NCBI GenBank assembly: GCA_902494135.1
Contig: CABUSE010000039.1
Location: 1-10,593, forward strand
Source of the DNA: an uncultured Collinsella sp.
GTDB lineage: Bacteria; Actinomycetota; Coriobacteriia; Coriobacteriales; Coriobacteriaceae
Direction: 5' to 3'
Length of the DNA stretch: 10,593 nucleotides
Below, piece after piece: positions 1-7,858 of this stretch. Positions within the stretch are counted from its first letter, which is position 1; every line of letters begins with the position of its first letter. The position numbers and the translations under genes were made by a program. The notes under the pieces are model-generated. The model ran no database searches, was not told the DNA's origin, and saw only the letters and a program-made list of their open reading frames with translations.

Positions 1-533
1 ATCGTCCGCAGCACGAGGTCAACGTTTTGATGCATTTGTTTGCCAAGACGTTTATCGATGAGCTGCCGCTGCTTAAGCGCGAAAACGTTCGCGTTGTCTT
101 TTTGGGCGATATTTCCGCACTGCCTAAGAAGACCCGCGATGTCTTTGAGCGAGGTCTTGCCGAGTGCGCCAATCACACCGGCATGACGCTGGCGCTTGCC
201 GTCAACTACGGCGCGCGTGCCGAGATTACCCGCGCTGTCCGTCAGATCGCACTCGACGCTGCCGCCGGTAAGATCGATCCTGGCGCAATTGATGACGACA
301 TGGTGGCTTCCCACCTCTATACCGCTGGCCTTCCCGATCCTGAGCTTGTGATTCGCACTTCTGGTGAGCTGCGCCTTTCGAACTATCTGCTGTGGCAGGT
401 GGCTTATTCCGAATTCTACGTCACCGATACCTATTGGCCCGACTTTGATCGTTGGGGCCTTGTCGACGCCATTTTGGCCTATCAGGGCCGTGACCGTAGG
501 TTTGGTGGTCTGAGCAAGACCGAGGAGGCTTAA
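1..533 (+). CDS. uppS: Undecaprenyl diphosphate synthase (isoprenyl transferase), 3' part
   Basis: This cis-prenyltransferase condenses isopentenyl diphosphate onto farnesyl diphosphate to make the C55 undecaprenyl carrier for peptidoglycan and other wall polymers. It acts at the cytoplasmic membrane surface. The gene is cut by the window edge: the first whole codon is at position 3, and 176 residues are visible of a usual 230-260. The N-terminal part with the catalytic Asp (the DGNGRW region) therefore lies outside. The open frame begins RPQHEV, a family-typical segment, so the internal TTG/ATG at 27-32 is not the true start. The IPP-binding motif RTSGELRLSN (from nt 354) has the family's R-x5-R-x-S spacing. 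It is followed by WQVAYSEFYVTDTYWPDF, which holds the conserved Glu near the metal and diphosphate site. The gene ends 2 nt before cdsA and is the first visible gene of the envelope/isoprenoid operon. The family call is firm. Confidence 0.96.
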   Translation, partial: RPQHEVNVLMHLFAKTFIDELPLLKRENVRVVFLGDISALPKKTRDVFERGLAECANHTGMTLALAVNYGARAEITRAVRQIALDAAAGKIDPGAIDDDMVASHLYTAGLPDPELVIRTSGELRLSNYLLWQVAYSEFYVTDTYWPDFDRWGLVDAILAYQGRDRRFGGLSKTEEA

Positions 534-535
534 TC

Positions 536-1435
536 GTGTCCGATCGTCCCAAGGCAATTGCTCCCAAGACATCTGAGCGCAAGACTGTCGCTGCGGGAGC
601 GCCCGCAGCGAAGAATGGCACCGGTTCGTGGCTTGCCGGCTTTATCACCCGTGCCGCCGCCGGTATCGTCTATGCCGTTGTCTTTATCCTGTGCCTGGTT
701 TTGGGTATTGTGCCCACGGCCATCTTTGTTTCTGTCATGAGCGGTCTGTGCTGCTATGAGTTTTTCCGTATGACGAGGCTCGATGGCAAGATGGCTAACG
801 AGCGCATGGGTATCGCTGCCGCCGTACTCTTTCCGCTGTCGGCGTTGGGCGATTCGATGTTGCTGAATGCCCTGCTTTTTGCCCTGATGCTCGCTGTGGG
901 CATTTGGTATGTTTGGTCGCCGCGTACCCGCATCTCTGATGTGGCCGTGACGCTCATGGGTCCCATCTACACTGGCTTTATGCTGTCGGCTATCGTGCTG
1001 CTGCGCGATGCCCTGCCCGGTTTTGCCGGCGCCCTGCTTTCGGTGGGCGTTTGCGCGTCCCTTTGGGTCTCCGATTCGTTTGCCTACATCGTGGGTAGCC
1101 GTATCGGCAAGCACAAGATGGTTCCCAAGATCTCTCCCAAAAAGAGCTGGGAGGGGTTTGTCGGCGGCATCCTGGGCTCGGTTTTGATTTGGCTCATCCT
1201 GTGGGCGACGCACTTCTACAAGCTCAGCCTGCCCTATGCGCTGCTGTGCGGCGTGGTCGTGTCCGTCCTGGGCGTTATCGGAGACCTCATCGAGTCGCGC
1301 ATCAAGCGCGGTGTGGGCGTTAAGGATTCCGGTAACCTTATCCCGGGCCACGGCGGCATGCTCGATCGTAGCGATTCGCTTATCTTTGGCTGCATTACCG
1401 CGCAGCTGCTTTTGATGATCGGAGGCGTGCTGTAA
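536..1435 (+). CDS. cdsA: Phosphatidate cytidylyltransferase (CDP-diacylglycerol synthase)
   Basis: This integral membrane enzyme makes CDP-diacylglycerol from phosphatidate and CTP, the branch point of phospholipid synthesis. The protein has 299 residues. A polar, Ala/Lys-rich N-terminal tail of about 32 residues precedes roughly eight hydrophobic segments (about 35-300). The catalytic core is clear: SDSFAYIVGSRIGKHK (about 179-194), SPKKSWEGFVGG (200-211), and the C-terminal signature from S254 through KR, KD, PGHGG and DRSDS to about 281. One residue is unusual: the signature position between DR and D is Ser279, where a hydrophobic residue or Thr is usual. The start is GTG at 536, chosen because GAGGAGG at 522-528 lies 7 nt upstream and uppS ends at 533. 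The stop TAA shares its last A with the ATG of dxr (TAATG), which suggests translational coupling. A perfect hairpin lies early in the coding region. Confidence 0.96.
   Translation: MSDRPKAIAPKTSERKTVAAGAPAAKNGTGSWLAGFITRAAAGIVYAVVFILCLVLGIVPTAIFVSVMSGLCCYEFFRMTRLDGKMANERMGIAAAVLFPLSALGDSMLLNALLFALMLAVGIWYVWSPRTRISDVAVTLMGPIYTGFMLSAIVLLRDALPGFAGALLSVGVCASLWVSDSFAYIVGSRIGKHKMVPKISPKKSWEGFVGGILGSVLIWLILWATHFYKLSLPYALLCGVVVSVLGVIGDLIESRIKRGVGVKDSGNLIPGHGGMLDRSDSLIFGCITAQLLLMIGGVL
588..611 (+). other. Perfect 10-bp inverted repeat inside the 5' end of cdsA
   Basis: Arms at 588-597 and 602-611 are perfectly complementary (TCGCTGCGGG / CCCGCAGCGA) around a 4-nt AGCG loop. It lies about 50 nt past the GTG start, within the Ala-rich tail region (VAAGAPAA). 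No U run follows, so it is not an intrinsic terminator. It could slow ribosomes, tune expression of cdsA relative to uppS, or be a by-product of GC-rich Ala/Gly codons. The structure is seen directly; a function is not. Confidence 0.5.
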
Positions 1436-2622
1436 TGTCCTTCCAGACGACGTATGGCCCCGATGGACGTCTCCGTGTTGCCATCCTGGGTTGTACGGGC
1501 TCTATCGGCACCCAGGCGCTCGATGTGTGCCGCCAGCATGCCGATCGCCTGCAGGTGACGGCGCTATCCGTTAACTCCAGTACCTCCGAGCTCGTTGCCG
1601 CTGCCCGCGAGTTCTCGGTTCCGGCGGTTGCCGTGGCCGATGTCGCTCATGGCGATGACGCCGTGCTGCAGGAGTTGCCCGAGGGAACGAAGCTCGGCGT
1701 TGGCGCGCAGGCGGTTTGCGAGCTCGCGCGTCGCGACGATGTCGACTGCGTGCTTGTCGCTATTGTGGGTGCCGCCGGTCTCGAGGCGAGCCATGCGGCC
1801 TTGACCTCGAATAAGCGTCTTGCCCTTGCCAACAAGGAGTCCCTCGTCGTCGGTGGCGACTTGCTTATGCCGTTGGCGCAACCGGGCCAGCTTATTCCAG
1901 TCGACTCTGAGCACTCCGCCATCTACCAGTGCTATCTGGGGGAGAACCCACGCGAGGCTCATTGTATTTGGCTCACCTGCTCGGGCGGTCCGTTCTTTGG
2001 CCGCACCCGCGACGAGCTCGACCGCGTGACGCGTGCCGATGCCCTCGCACATCCCACGTGGGCCATGGGTGCCAAGATCACCATCGACTCCGCCACCCTC
2101 ATGAACAAGGGCCTGGAGCGCATTGAGGCCATGCATCTGTTTAACTGCGACCTCGATTTCATTAACGTGGTCGTGCAGCGTCAGTCCAAGATTCACTCTA
2201 TGGTCGAGTTCGCCGACGGCTCCGTGATGGCGCATCTCGGTGCTTCCGACATGCGTATTCCCATCCAGTTCGCGTTCTCGTATCCCGAGCGTTGGGATAC
2301 CCCGGCGCCTCGTATCGATTTCCGCGAGCTGGGGCAGCTCACGTTTGATGCTGCCGACATGGATACCTTCCGCTGTCTGGCACTGGCCGAACGTGCCGGC
2401 AAGACGGGTGGCACCATGCCGTGCGTGCTCAATGCCGCCAACGAGGTCGCCGTCGATGCCTTCCTGCACGATGGCTGCAGCTTTACCGATATCGATCGCA
2501 TTGTGGAATCCTGCATGGATTCCCACGATATGCAGGCGGTCGATTCGTTTGAGCAGCTTCGCGACATCGATGCATGGGCGCGTGAAAAGGCTGCGCAGGT
2601 GCTCGCCGCAACCCGTTCCTAA
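1435..2622 (+). CDS. dxr: 1-deoxy-D-xylulose 5-phosphate reductoisomerase
   Basis: This cytoplasmic enzyme of the MEP isoprenoid pathway converts 1-deoxy-D-xylulose 5-phosphate to 2-C-methyl-D-erythritol 4-phosphate with NADPH and a divalent metal. The protein has 395 residues, the usual length. The N-terminal NADPH-binding loop is GCTGSIG (19-25). LANKESLV lies at 131-138 and the metal-binding motif PVDSEHSA at 155-162 (D157, E159). The substrate and flap region has LTCSGGPFFGR (180-190) and HPTWAMGAKITIDSATLMNKGLE (206-228), with E228 as third metal ligand. NAANEVAVDAFL starts at 333 in the C-terminal domain. The usual HPQS before IHSMVEF reads QRQS (248-251), while His254 is kept. The ATG at 1435 overlaps the cdsA stop by one base, with GGAGG at 1421-1425 as ribosome-binding site. 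The family is certain; the effect of QRQS is unknown. Confidence 0.97.
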   Translation: MSFQTTYGPDGRLRVAILGCTGSIGTQALDVCRQHADRLQVTALSVNSSTSELVAAAREFSVPAVAVADVAHGDDAVLQELPEGTKLGVGAQAVCELARRDDVDCVLVAIVGAAGLEASHAALTSNKRLALANKESLVVGGDLLMPLAQPGQLIPVDSEHSAIYQCYLGENPREAHCIWLTCSGGPFFGRTRDELDRVTRADALAHPTWAMGAKITIDSATLMNKGLERIEAMHLFNCDLDFINVVVQRQSKIHSMVEFADGSVMAHLGASDMRIPIQFAFSYPERWDTPAPRIDFRELGQLTFDAADMDTFRCLALAERAGKTGGTMPCVLNAANEVAVDAFLHDGCSFTDIDRIVESCMDSHDMQAVDSFEQLRDIDAWAREKAAQVLAATRS

Positions 2623-2647
2623 CCCATAAGGATTGCTTTTTCGTTTT

Positions 2648-4009
2648 ATGGATACTGTTCTGAGCGTTCTCTCATCGGTCTTTTGGGGCCTGCTGATGCT
2701 TTCCGTCCTTGTGTTTTTGCACGAGGGCGGCCACTTTTTGGCGGCGCGTGCCTGCGGCGTCCGTGTGACCGAGTTCTTTTTGGGCCTGCCGTGTCGCTTT
2801 GACATCCATTACACGTCACGTCGCATTGGAACCAAGTTTGGCGTGACCCCGCTGTTGCTGGGTGGCTACGCTGCCATCTGCGGTATGGATCCGACCGACG
2901 TCTCGTGCGCCGATCGCGTGCTCGCGGCTATCTATCGTCATGGTCGCGTGACCGTGGCCGACCTTGCCGCCGAGCTCGAGCTATCCGAGGAGGTTGTGCT
3001 CGAGGCATGCGCCTTGCTCTTGGGTTGGGGCTCTATCGCGCCTTGGTATGAGGAAGGGGAGAAGCCCTCGCCGAGCTACTATCCCACCAAGTATCAGACG
3101 CTGCCACGAGATGCGGCGGGTTACACCACCTTTGACGGCCGCCGTTTCGATCGAGAGCATGCGACTACCGAGGGCGATGTGTGGGAGCTGCCGTGCGGCG
3201 AAGCCGAGTTCCTTGCGCAAGAGCGTTCGCATACCTATCTGGGCCAGGGTTTTCTCAAGCGCGCCTTTATGCTGCTCGCGGGCATTCTCGTCAATATCCT
3301 GACGGGCTTTTTGCTGCTTATGAGCATCTACTCTATTGCGGGTGTCACCGTGCCGATGGATACCAACGTGATCGGTCAGGTTGACGAGGGGTCTATTGCT
3401 GCCAAGGCGGGTATCGAGGGCGGCGACGCGATCCTTTCGGTTGACGGAGTATCGTGCTCTACCTGGATGGACGTTTACGATGCCATCGGCAAGGCCGCCG
3501 GTAAGGACGATATCGCCATTGAGTATGAGCGCGACGGCAAGCAGCATTCGACCTCGGTTGCGCTCAAAGAGGACGAGCGCCTAGGTGTGTATGCCTCTAC
3601 GCAGGTGGTCCGTTTAGACCCCATCACGTCGGCTCGCCTTTCGTTCTCCTATGTCGTGCAGACAGCGGAGGGCGTGATGCGCCTGCTCCAGCCGCAGCAT
3701 ACGATGGAGATTCTCGATCAGTCTTCTTCGATCGTGGGCATTAGCGTTATGTCCTCACAGGCTGCTGCTGCCGGCCCTGCCACGTTCCTTTCGTTTGCCG
3801 CCCTCATTTCGTTCTCGCTTGGCTTTATGAACCTGCTGCCCATCCCACCACTCGATGGCGGCAAGCTGGTCATCGAGATCATTCAAAAGATTGCTGGCCG
3901 CGAGCTTCCGCTCAAGGTCCAGACGATTGTGAGCTATGTGGGCATCGCGCTCTTTGCGCTGCTGTTTGTCTATATGCTTCGTTCCGACGTCCTTCGATTT
4001 ATCCTGTAG
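2648..4009 (+). CDS. rseP: Site-2 protease family intramembrane zinc metalloprotease (RseP/RasP-like) with cytoplasmic insert
   Basis: This M50 membrane protease would cut transmembrane substrates such as anti-sigma factors or signal-peptide remnants. From the ATG at 2648 it has 453 residues. TM1 (about 3-30) ends in the zinc motif HEGGH (25-29) and is followed by LLLGGY (about 70-74). An extra segment (about 84-195) then precedes TM2 (about 203-230). A single PDZ domain spans about 233-306 (GSIAAKAGIEGGDAILSVDG). TM3 carries N395 and PIPPLDGG, where D403 is the third zinc ligand, and TM4 spans about 423-445. The insert starts with a winged-helix-like stretch and is in frame with ordinary codon use. 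The TM2 motif usually written GPxxN reads GILVN. The start is uncertain: a TTG at 2633 gives 458 residues but directly abuts AAGGA at 2628-2632, while the ATG lies 15 nt beyond it. Substrates cannot be told from sequence. Confidence 0.93.
   Translation: MDTVLSVLSSVFWGLLMLSVLVFLHEGGHFLAARACGVRVTEFFLGLPCRFDIHYTSRRIGTKFGVTPLLLGGYAAICGMDPTDVSCADRVLAAIYRHGRVTVADLAAELELSEEVVLEACALLLGWGSIAPWYEEGEKPSPSYYPTKYQTLPRDAAGYTTFDGRRFDREHATTEGDVWELPCGEAEFLAQERSHTYLGQGFLKRAFMLLAGILVNILTGFLLLMSIYSIAGVTVPMDTNVIGQVDEGSIAAKAGIEGGDAILSVDGVSCSTWMDVYDAIGKAAGKDDIAIEYERDGKQHSTSVALKEDERLGVYASTQVVRLDPITSARLSFSYVVQTAEGVMRLLQPQHTMEILDQSSSIVGISVMSSQAAAAGPATFLSFAALISFSLGFMNLLPIPPLDGGKLVIEIIQKIAGRELPLKVQTIVSYVGIALFALLFVYMLRSDVLRFIL
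2909..3043 (+). other. Winged-HTH-like segment inserted in RseP between TM1 and TM2
   Basis: Residues about 88-132 of the protease read as a small helical domain: a first helix (ADRVLAAIYRHGR), a turn and second helix (TVADLAAELE), then a third helix starting SEEVVLEACALLL and ending G-W-G-S-I. This resembles the three-helix core of DeoR/MarR-type winged-helix domains (GRVTVADLA..L.LSEE pattern). The third helix lacks the Arg/Lys residues usual in DNA recognition, so protein binding is at least as likely as DNA binding. The residues and position are seen directly. The fold is inferred from pattern alone. Confidence 0.55.
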
Positions 4010-4014
4010 GGGAG
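4009..4014 (+). promoter_or_regulatory. Ribosome-binding site setting the TTG start of ispG
   Basis: GGGGAG at 4009-4014 overlaps the last base of the rseP stop codon and lies 8 nt before TTG at 4023. A GTG at 4014 in the same frame overlaps this site and has no Shine-Dalgarno sequence of its own, so TTG is the better start. Confidence 0.6.
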
Positions 4015-4022
4015 TGTTTGGA

Positions 4023-5105
4023 TTGTCTTTATCCCATCCTTTGCCTCGCGAGTTGACGCGCCCCGTGCATGTGGGCGGTGTGCAGATCGGTGGCGGCGCG
4101 CCGGTGGTGGTCCAATCCATGACCTGCACCGATACCGCTGACGCCCAGGCAACGCTTGCGCAAGTGTGCGCGTTGGCGCAGGCTGGCTGCGATATCGTGC
4201 GTGTGAGCGTGCCCACCGAGGCCGCGCTTGAGGGTTTCCGCACCATCTGTGCCGAGTCTCCGGTGCCGATCGTCGCCGATATTCACTTTAACCATAAGCT
4301 CGCCATCGGCGCCGTCGAGGCTGGTGCCGCCAAGCTTCGCATCAATCCCGGCAATATCGGCGATTGGGCTAAGGTCGATGCTGTGATCGATGCCGCGGGC
4401 GCCGCTGGGTGCGCGATTCGTATCGGCGTCAATGCCGGTTCGCTCGAGCAGGATATCGCCGAGCGCGACGACCTCACGCAGCCCGAAAAGCTTGTGATGT
4501 CGAGCGAGCGCTTCGTCAAGCACTTTGAGGACCGTGGTTTTACGAACATTGTGCTTTCGGCCAAGGCCCATAGCGTGCAAACGACGCTTGATACCTATCG
4601 AGCCCTGTCGCGTGAGATTCCCCACGTTCCGCTTCACCTGGGCGTGACGGAGGCGGGGACCAAGCTCCAGGGCACCATCAAGAGCTCTGTAGGCTTGGGT
4701 ATCTTGCTTTCCGAAGGCATTGGCGACACCATGCGTGTGTCGCTCACAGCCGATCCGGTTGAGGAGCCGCCGGTTGCCTGGGGTATTCTGCAGTCGTTGG
4801 GCCTGCGTCGCCGTGGCCCCGAGATTGTCTCGTGCCCCACATGCGCCCGCTGCCAGGTTAACCTTATTCCCATTGCCGAGGAGGTTACCGAGCGGCTTAA
4901 GAACTACTCCGCGCCGCTTTCGATCGCTGTGATGGGATGTGCCGTTAATGGCCCCGGCGAGGCGTCTGATGCCGATCTGGGCGTTGCTTGCGGACGTGGT
5001 CAGGCCTTGCTCTTTTCGCATGGCCAGATCATTGGTAAAGTAGCTGAGGACCAAATTGTCGATGCGCTTATGGCCGAGGTCGACAAGCTTATTGAGGAGA
5101 AATAA
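4023..5105 (+). CDS. ispG: 4-hydroxy-3-methylbut-2-en-1-yl diphosphate synthase (MEP pathway, [4Fe-4S])
   Basis: IspG (GcpE) reduces 2-C-methyl-D-erythritol 2,4-cyclodiphosphate to HMBPP, the penultimate MEP-pathway step, using a [4Fe-4S] cluster. From the TTG at 4023 the protein has 360 residues, close to the E. coli length. The N-terminal TIM-barrel part shows TRPVHVGG, GGGAPVVVQSM, IVADIHFN and KLRINPGNIG (about 104-113). The C-terminal cluster domain has CPTCARCQVNL, with C271 and C274, then GCAVNGPGEA with C306 and E313. These match the four E. coli cluster ligands (C270, C273, C305, E312) with an offset of one. The frame is open upstream to 3936, but that would overlap rseP by over 70 nt and add non-family residues. 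The stop TAA directly abuts the ATG of proS. The gene pairs functionally with dxr two genes upstream. Confidence 0.96.
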   Translation: MSLSHPLPRELTRPVHVGGVQIGGGAPVVVQSMTCTDTADAQATLAQVCALAQAGCDIVRVSVPTEAALEGFRTICAESPVPIVADIHFNHKLAIGAVEAGAAKLRINPGNIGDWAKVDAVIDAAGAAGCAIRIGVNAGSLEQDIAERDDLTQPEKLVMSSERFVKHFEDRGFTNIVLSAKAHSVQTTLDTYRALSREIPHVPLHLGVTEAGTKLQGTIKSSVGLGILLSEGIGDTMRVSLTADPVEEPPVAWGILQSLGLRRRGPEIVSCPTCARCQVNLIPIAEEVTERLKNYSAPLSIAVMGCAVNGPGEASDADLGVACGRGQALLFSHGQIIGKVAEDQIVDALMAEVDKLIEEK

Positions 5106-6827
<1,722 letters not shown>

Positions 6828-6857
6828 TCGACGATTTCGCTTGTAGTTCGATATACG

Positions 6858-6906
6858 GGACGGCCCCGCATTTCTCCAGATCGGGGAGATGCGGGGCCGT
6901 CCTTTT
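6858..6906 (+). terminator. Intrinsic terminator after proS
   Basis: Arms at 6858-6877 and 6883-6902 form a 20-bp GC-rich stem with two G-U pairs around a 5-nt loop (AGATC). TTTT at 6903-6906 follows. It starts 30 nt past the proS stop. The flank on the other side (CGATATAC) gives no U run in reverse, so it serves mainly the + strand operon. Confidence 0.93.
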
Positions 6907-6929
6907 ATCTTGTGGCATCCTCGATATCT

Positions 6930-6973
6930 AAAAGGAAAACCCCACAGCCCATGCGAGCTGCGGGGTTTTCCTT
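6930..6973 (-). terminator. Intrinsic terminator after the minus-strand kinase gene
   Basis: Arms at 6932-6948 and 6957-6973 pair over 17 bp around an 8-nt loop. The one imperfect position is an A-C mismatch in + strand RNA but a G-U pair in - strand RNA. The minus-strand 3' end runs into CCTTTT, giving the U tract. It lies 33 nt past the kinase stop, so it terminates the adhE-kinase unit. Confidence 0.88.
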
Positions 6974-7005
6974 GTGCCTCCGATGCGAAATAAATCGCTC
7001 AGATA

Positions 7006-7770
7006 TTACTGATAATCGACGACGTCGATCCAGTTCTTCAGGAACTCATCGTTCACGTTGCGCTTACGAGCGAGCTCGGAAGCGGCGACGATGCTCGTCC
7101 ACTGACGCACGACCTGCATGGGCATGTCGGCGCGGTCGCAGTAGAGCTCCAGGTAGGCCTCAGCCTGATCCTTGCTGTTGAGGGCAAAGAGCAGGTAGGT
7201 GGTGGCAACGTCGGCAGCAGGGGAGCCCTGGGTGGCGTGTGCCCAGTCGCACACATAGAGCTGGCCGTCGTCGCCGACGATGACGTTGGAGGGGTTGAAG
7301 TCGCCGTGGCAGACCTTGAACTCCTTGGTCATGCCGTCCAGACGCTCCTGAAGGTTGTAGCGCGTGGTGGCATTGAGCTGATCAAGGCTGTCGATCATGC
7401 GGGCGTACTTGTCGCGCTGACGGTTGAGCAGCGGGGAGGTGTAGCCGTGGATCTCGATCTGGAGGTCGACGAACATCTCGAGGTACTCACCAAAGCGCTG
7501 GGGCTCGGCAGTCATCTTCTCGGCAAGGGTGGTGCCCGGAACCTTCTCGGTCACGAGCGCCCAGCCGTTGGCGTTCTCGAGCTGAGAAACCTCGAGAGCC
7601 TTGGGGCTGCGGATGCCGCACTCATTGATGCGGGCAAGATTCAAAGCCTCGTTGAACACGTCGGAGACAGGCTTGGTCTCGTTAAAGACCTTGACAATCT
7701 TGTCGCCCAGGTCGTAAACGACCTTGTTGCCACGGCGGACGAGCTCGGTCTTGGAATCGGGTAGCAGCAT
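7006..7770 (-). CDS. APH/choline-kinase-fold phosphotransferase, substrate unknown
   Basis: This 254-residue protein has the protein-kinase-like fold of the aminoglycoside phosphotransferase/choline kinase group and presumably phosphorylates a small molecule with ATP in the cytoplasm. The N-lobe has VVYDLGDKIVKVFN, with K27 as likely ATP-binding lysine and E41 as candidate partner. ALVTEKVPGTTLAEKM (71-86) fits the hinge region. The catalytic loop is VCHGDFNPSNVIV (153-165), with D157 as base and N162 as metal ligand. CDWAHATQGSPAADVATTYL (174-193) holds the metal-binding D175 in the position of the kinase DFG. There is no signal peptide or membrane segment. The ATG at 7770 has AGGA 7 nt upstream. 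It lies downstream of adhE on the same strand, beyond a hairpin, so it may be partly co-transcribed. The family is clear. Nothing supports antibiotic resistance, and the substrate cannot be told. Confidence 0.85.
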   Translation of the reverse strand: MLLPDSKTELVRRGNKVVYDLGDKIVKVFNETKPVSDVFNEALNLARINECGIRSPKALEVSQLENANGWALVTEKVPGTTLAEKMTAEPQRFGEYLEMFVDLQIEIHGYTSPLLNRQRDKYARMIDSLDQLNATTRYNLQERLDGMTKEFKVCHGDFNPSNVIVGDDGQLYVCDWAHATQGSPAADVATTYLLFALNSKDQAEAYLELYCDRADMPMQVVRQWTSIVAASELARKRNVNDEFLKNWIDVVDYQ

Positions 7771-7802
7771 GGTTGCATCCTTTCAACGATGCGATAGAAG
7801 CG

Positions 7803-7841
7803 ACGGCGGGGGTGTGTGAAACACCCGTGCACCCCCGCCGT
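7803..7841 (-). other. Strong hairpin between adhE and the kinase gene, no U tract
   Basis: Arms at 7803-7814 and 7830-7841 are perfectly complementary over 12 bp, mostly G-C, with a 15-nt loop. It starts 17 nt past the adhE stop. Neither strand has a U run after the stem, so it is not a standard intrinsic terminator. In minus-strand RNA the CACCC of the 3' arm can also pair with a second GGGTG in the loop, giving a shorter alternative stem. Likely roles are 3'-end protection of adhE mRNA, a processing site, or partial attenuation before the kinase gene. The structure is seen; the role is inferred. Confidence 0.65.
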
Positions 7842-7858
7842 TAAAAACCGTGCTAAAA

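Noticed and set aside
2633..2647. TTG start for rseP five codons upstream
   Set aside because: The only Shine-Dalgarno-like sequence (AAGGA, 2628-2632) directly abuts it with no spacer. The ATG at 2648 is preferred, though its 15-nt spacing is long, so this is not settled.
1564..2805. 413-codon minus-strand open frame over dxr, and similar ones over cdsA (530-1351), ispG (4029-5186) and proS (5262-6491)
   Set aside because: The dxr one is codon-aligned with dxr, and rare TTA/CTA/TCA codons in the sense genes explain the long open antisense frames. The sense genes carry full conserved motifs; the antisense products resemble nothing and are His/Arg/Gly rich.
2897..3232. RseP insert as a frameshift, assembly join or inserted mobile gene
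   Set aside because: The frame is open throughout, codon use matches the flanks, and both sides continue into correct RseP segments. No repeats or terminal inverted repeats flank it.
3936..4022. Upstream extension of ispG
   Set aside because: It would overlap rseP by 74 nt and add 29 residues that are out-of-frame rseP. TTG at 4023 has a well-spaced ribosome-binding site and gives the family length.
6912..7181. Small + strand gene after the proS terminator
   Set aside because: It runs through the second terminator hairpin and into the kinase gene antisense, is Arg/Ser rich, and has no ribosome-binding site or family features.
7006..7770. Aminoglycoside resistance gene
   Set aside because: Only the general APH/choline-kinase fold is shared. 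The setting is core metabolic with no mobile-element signs.
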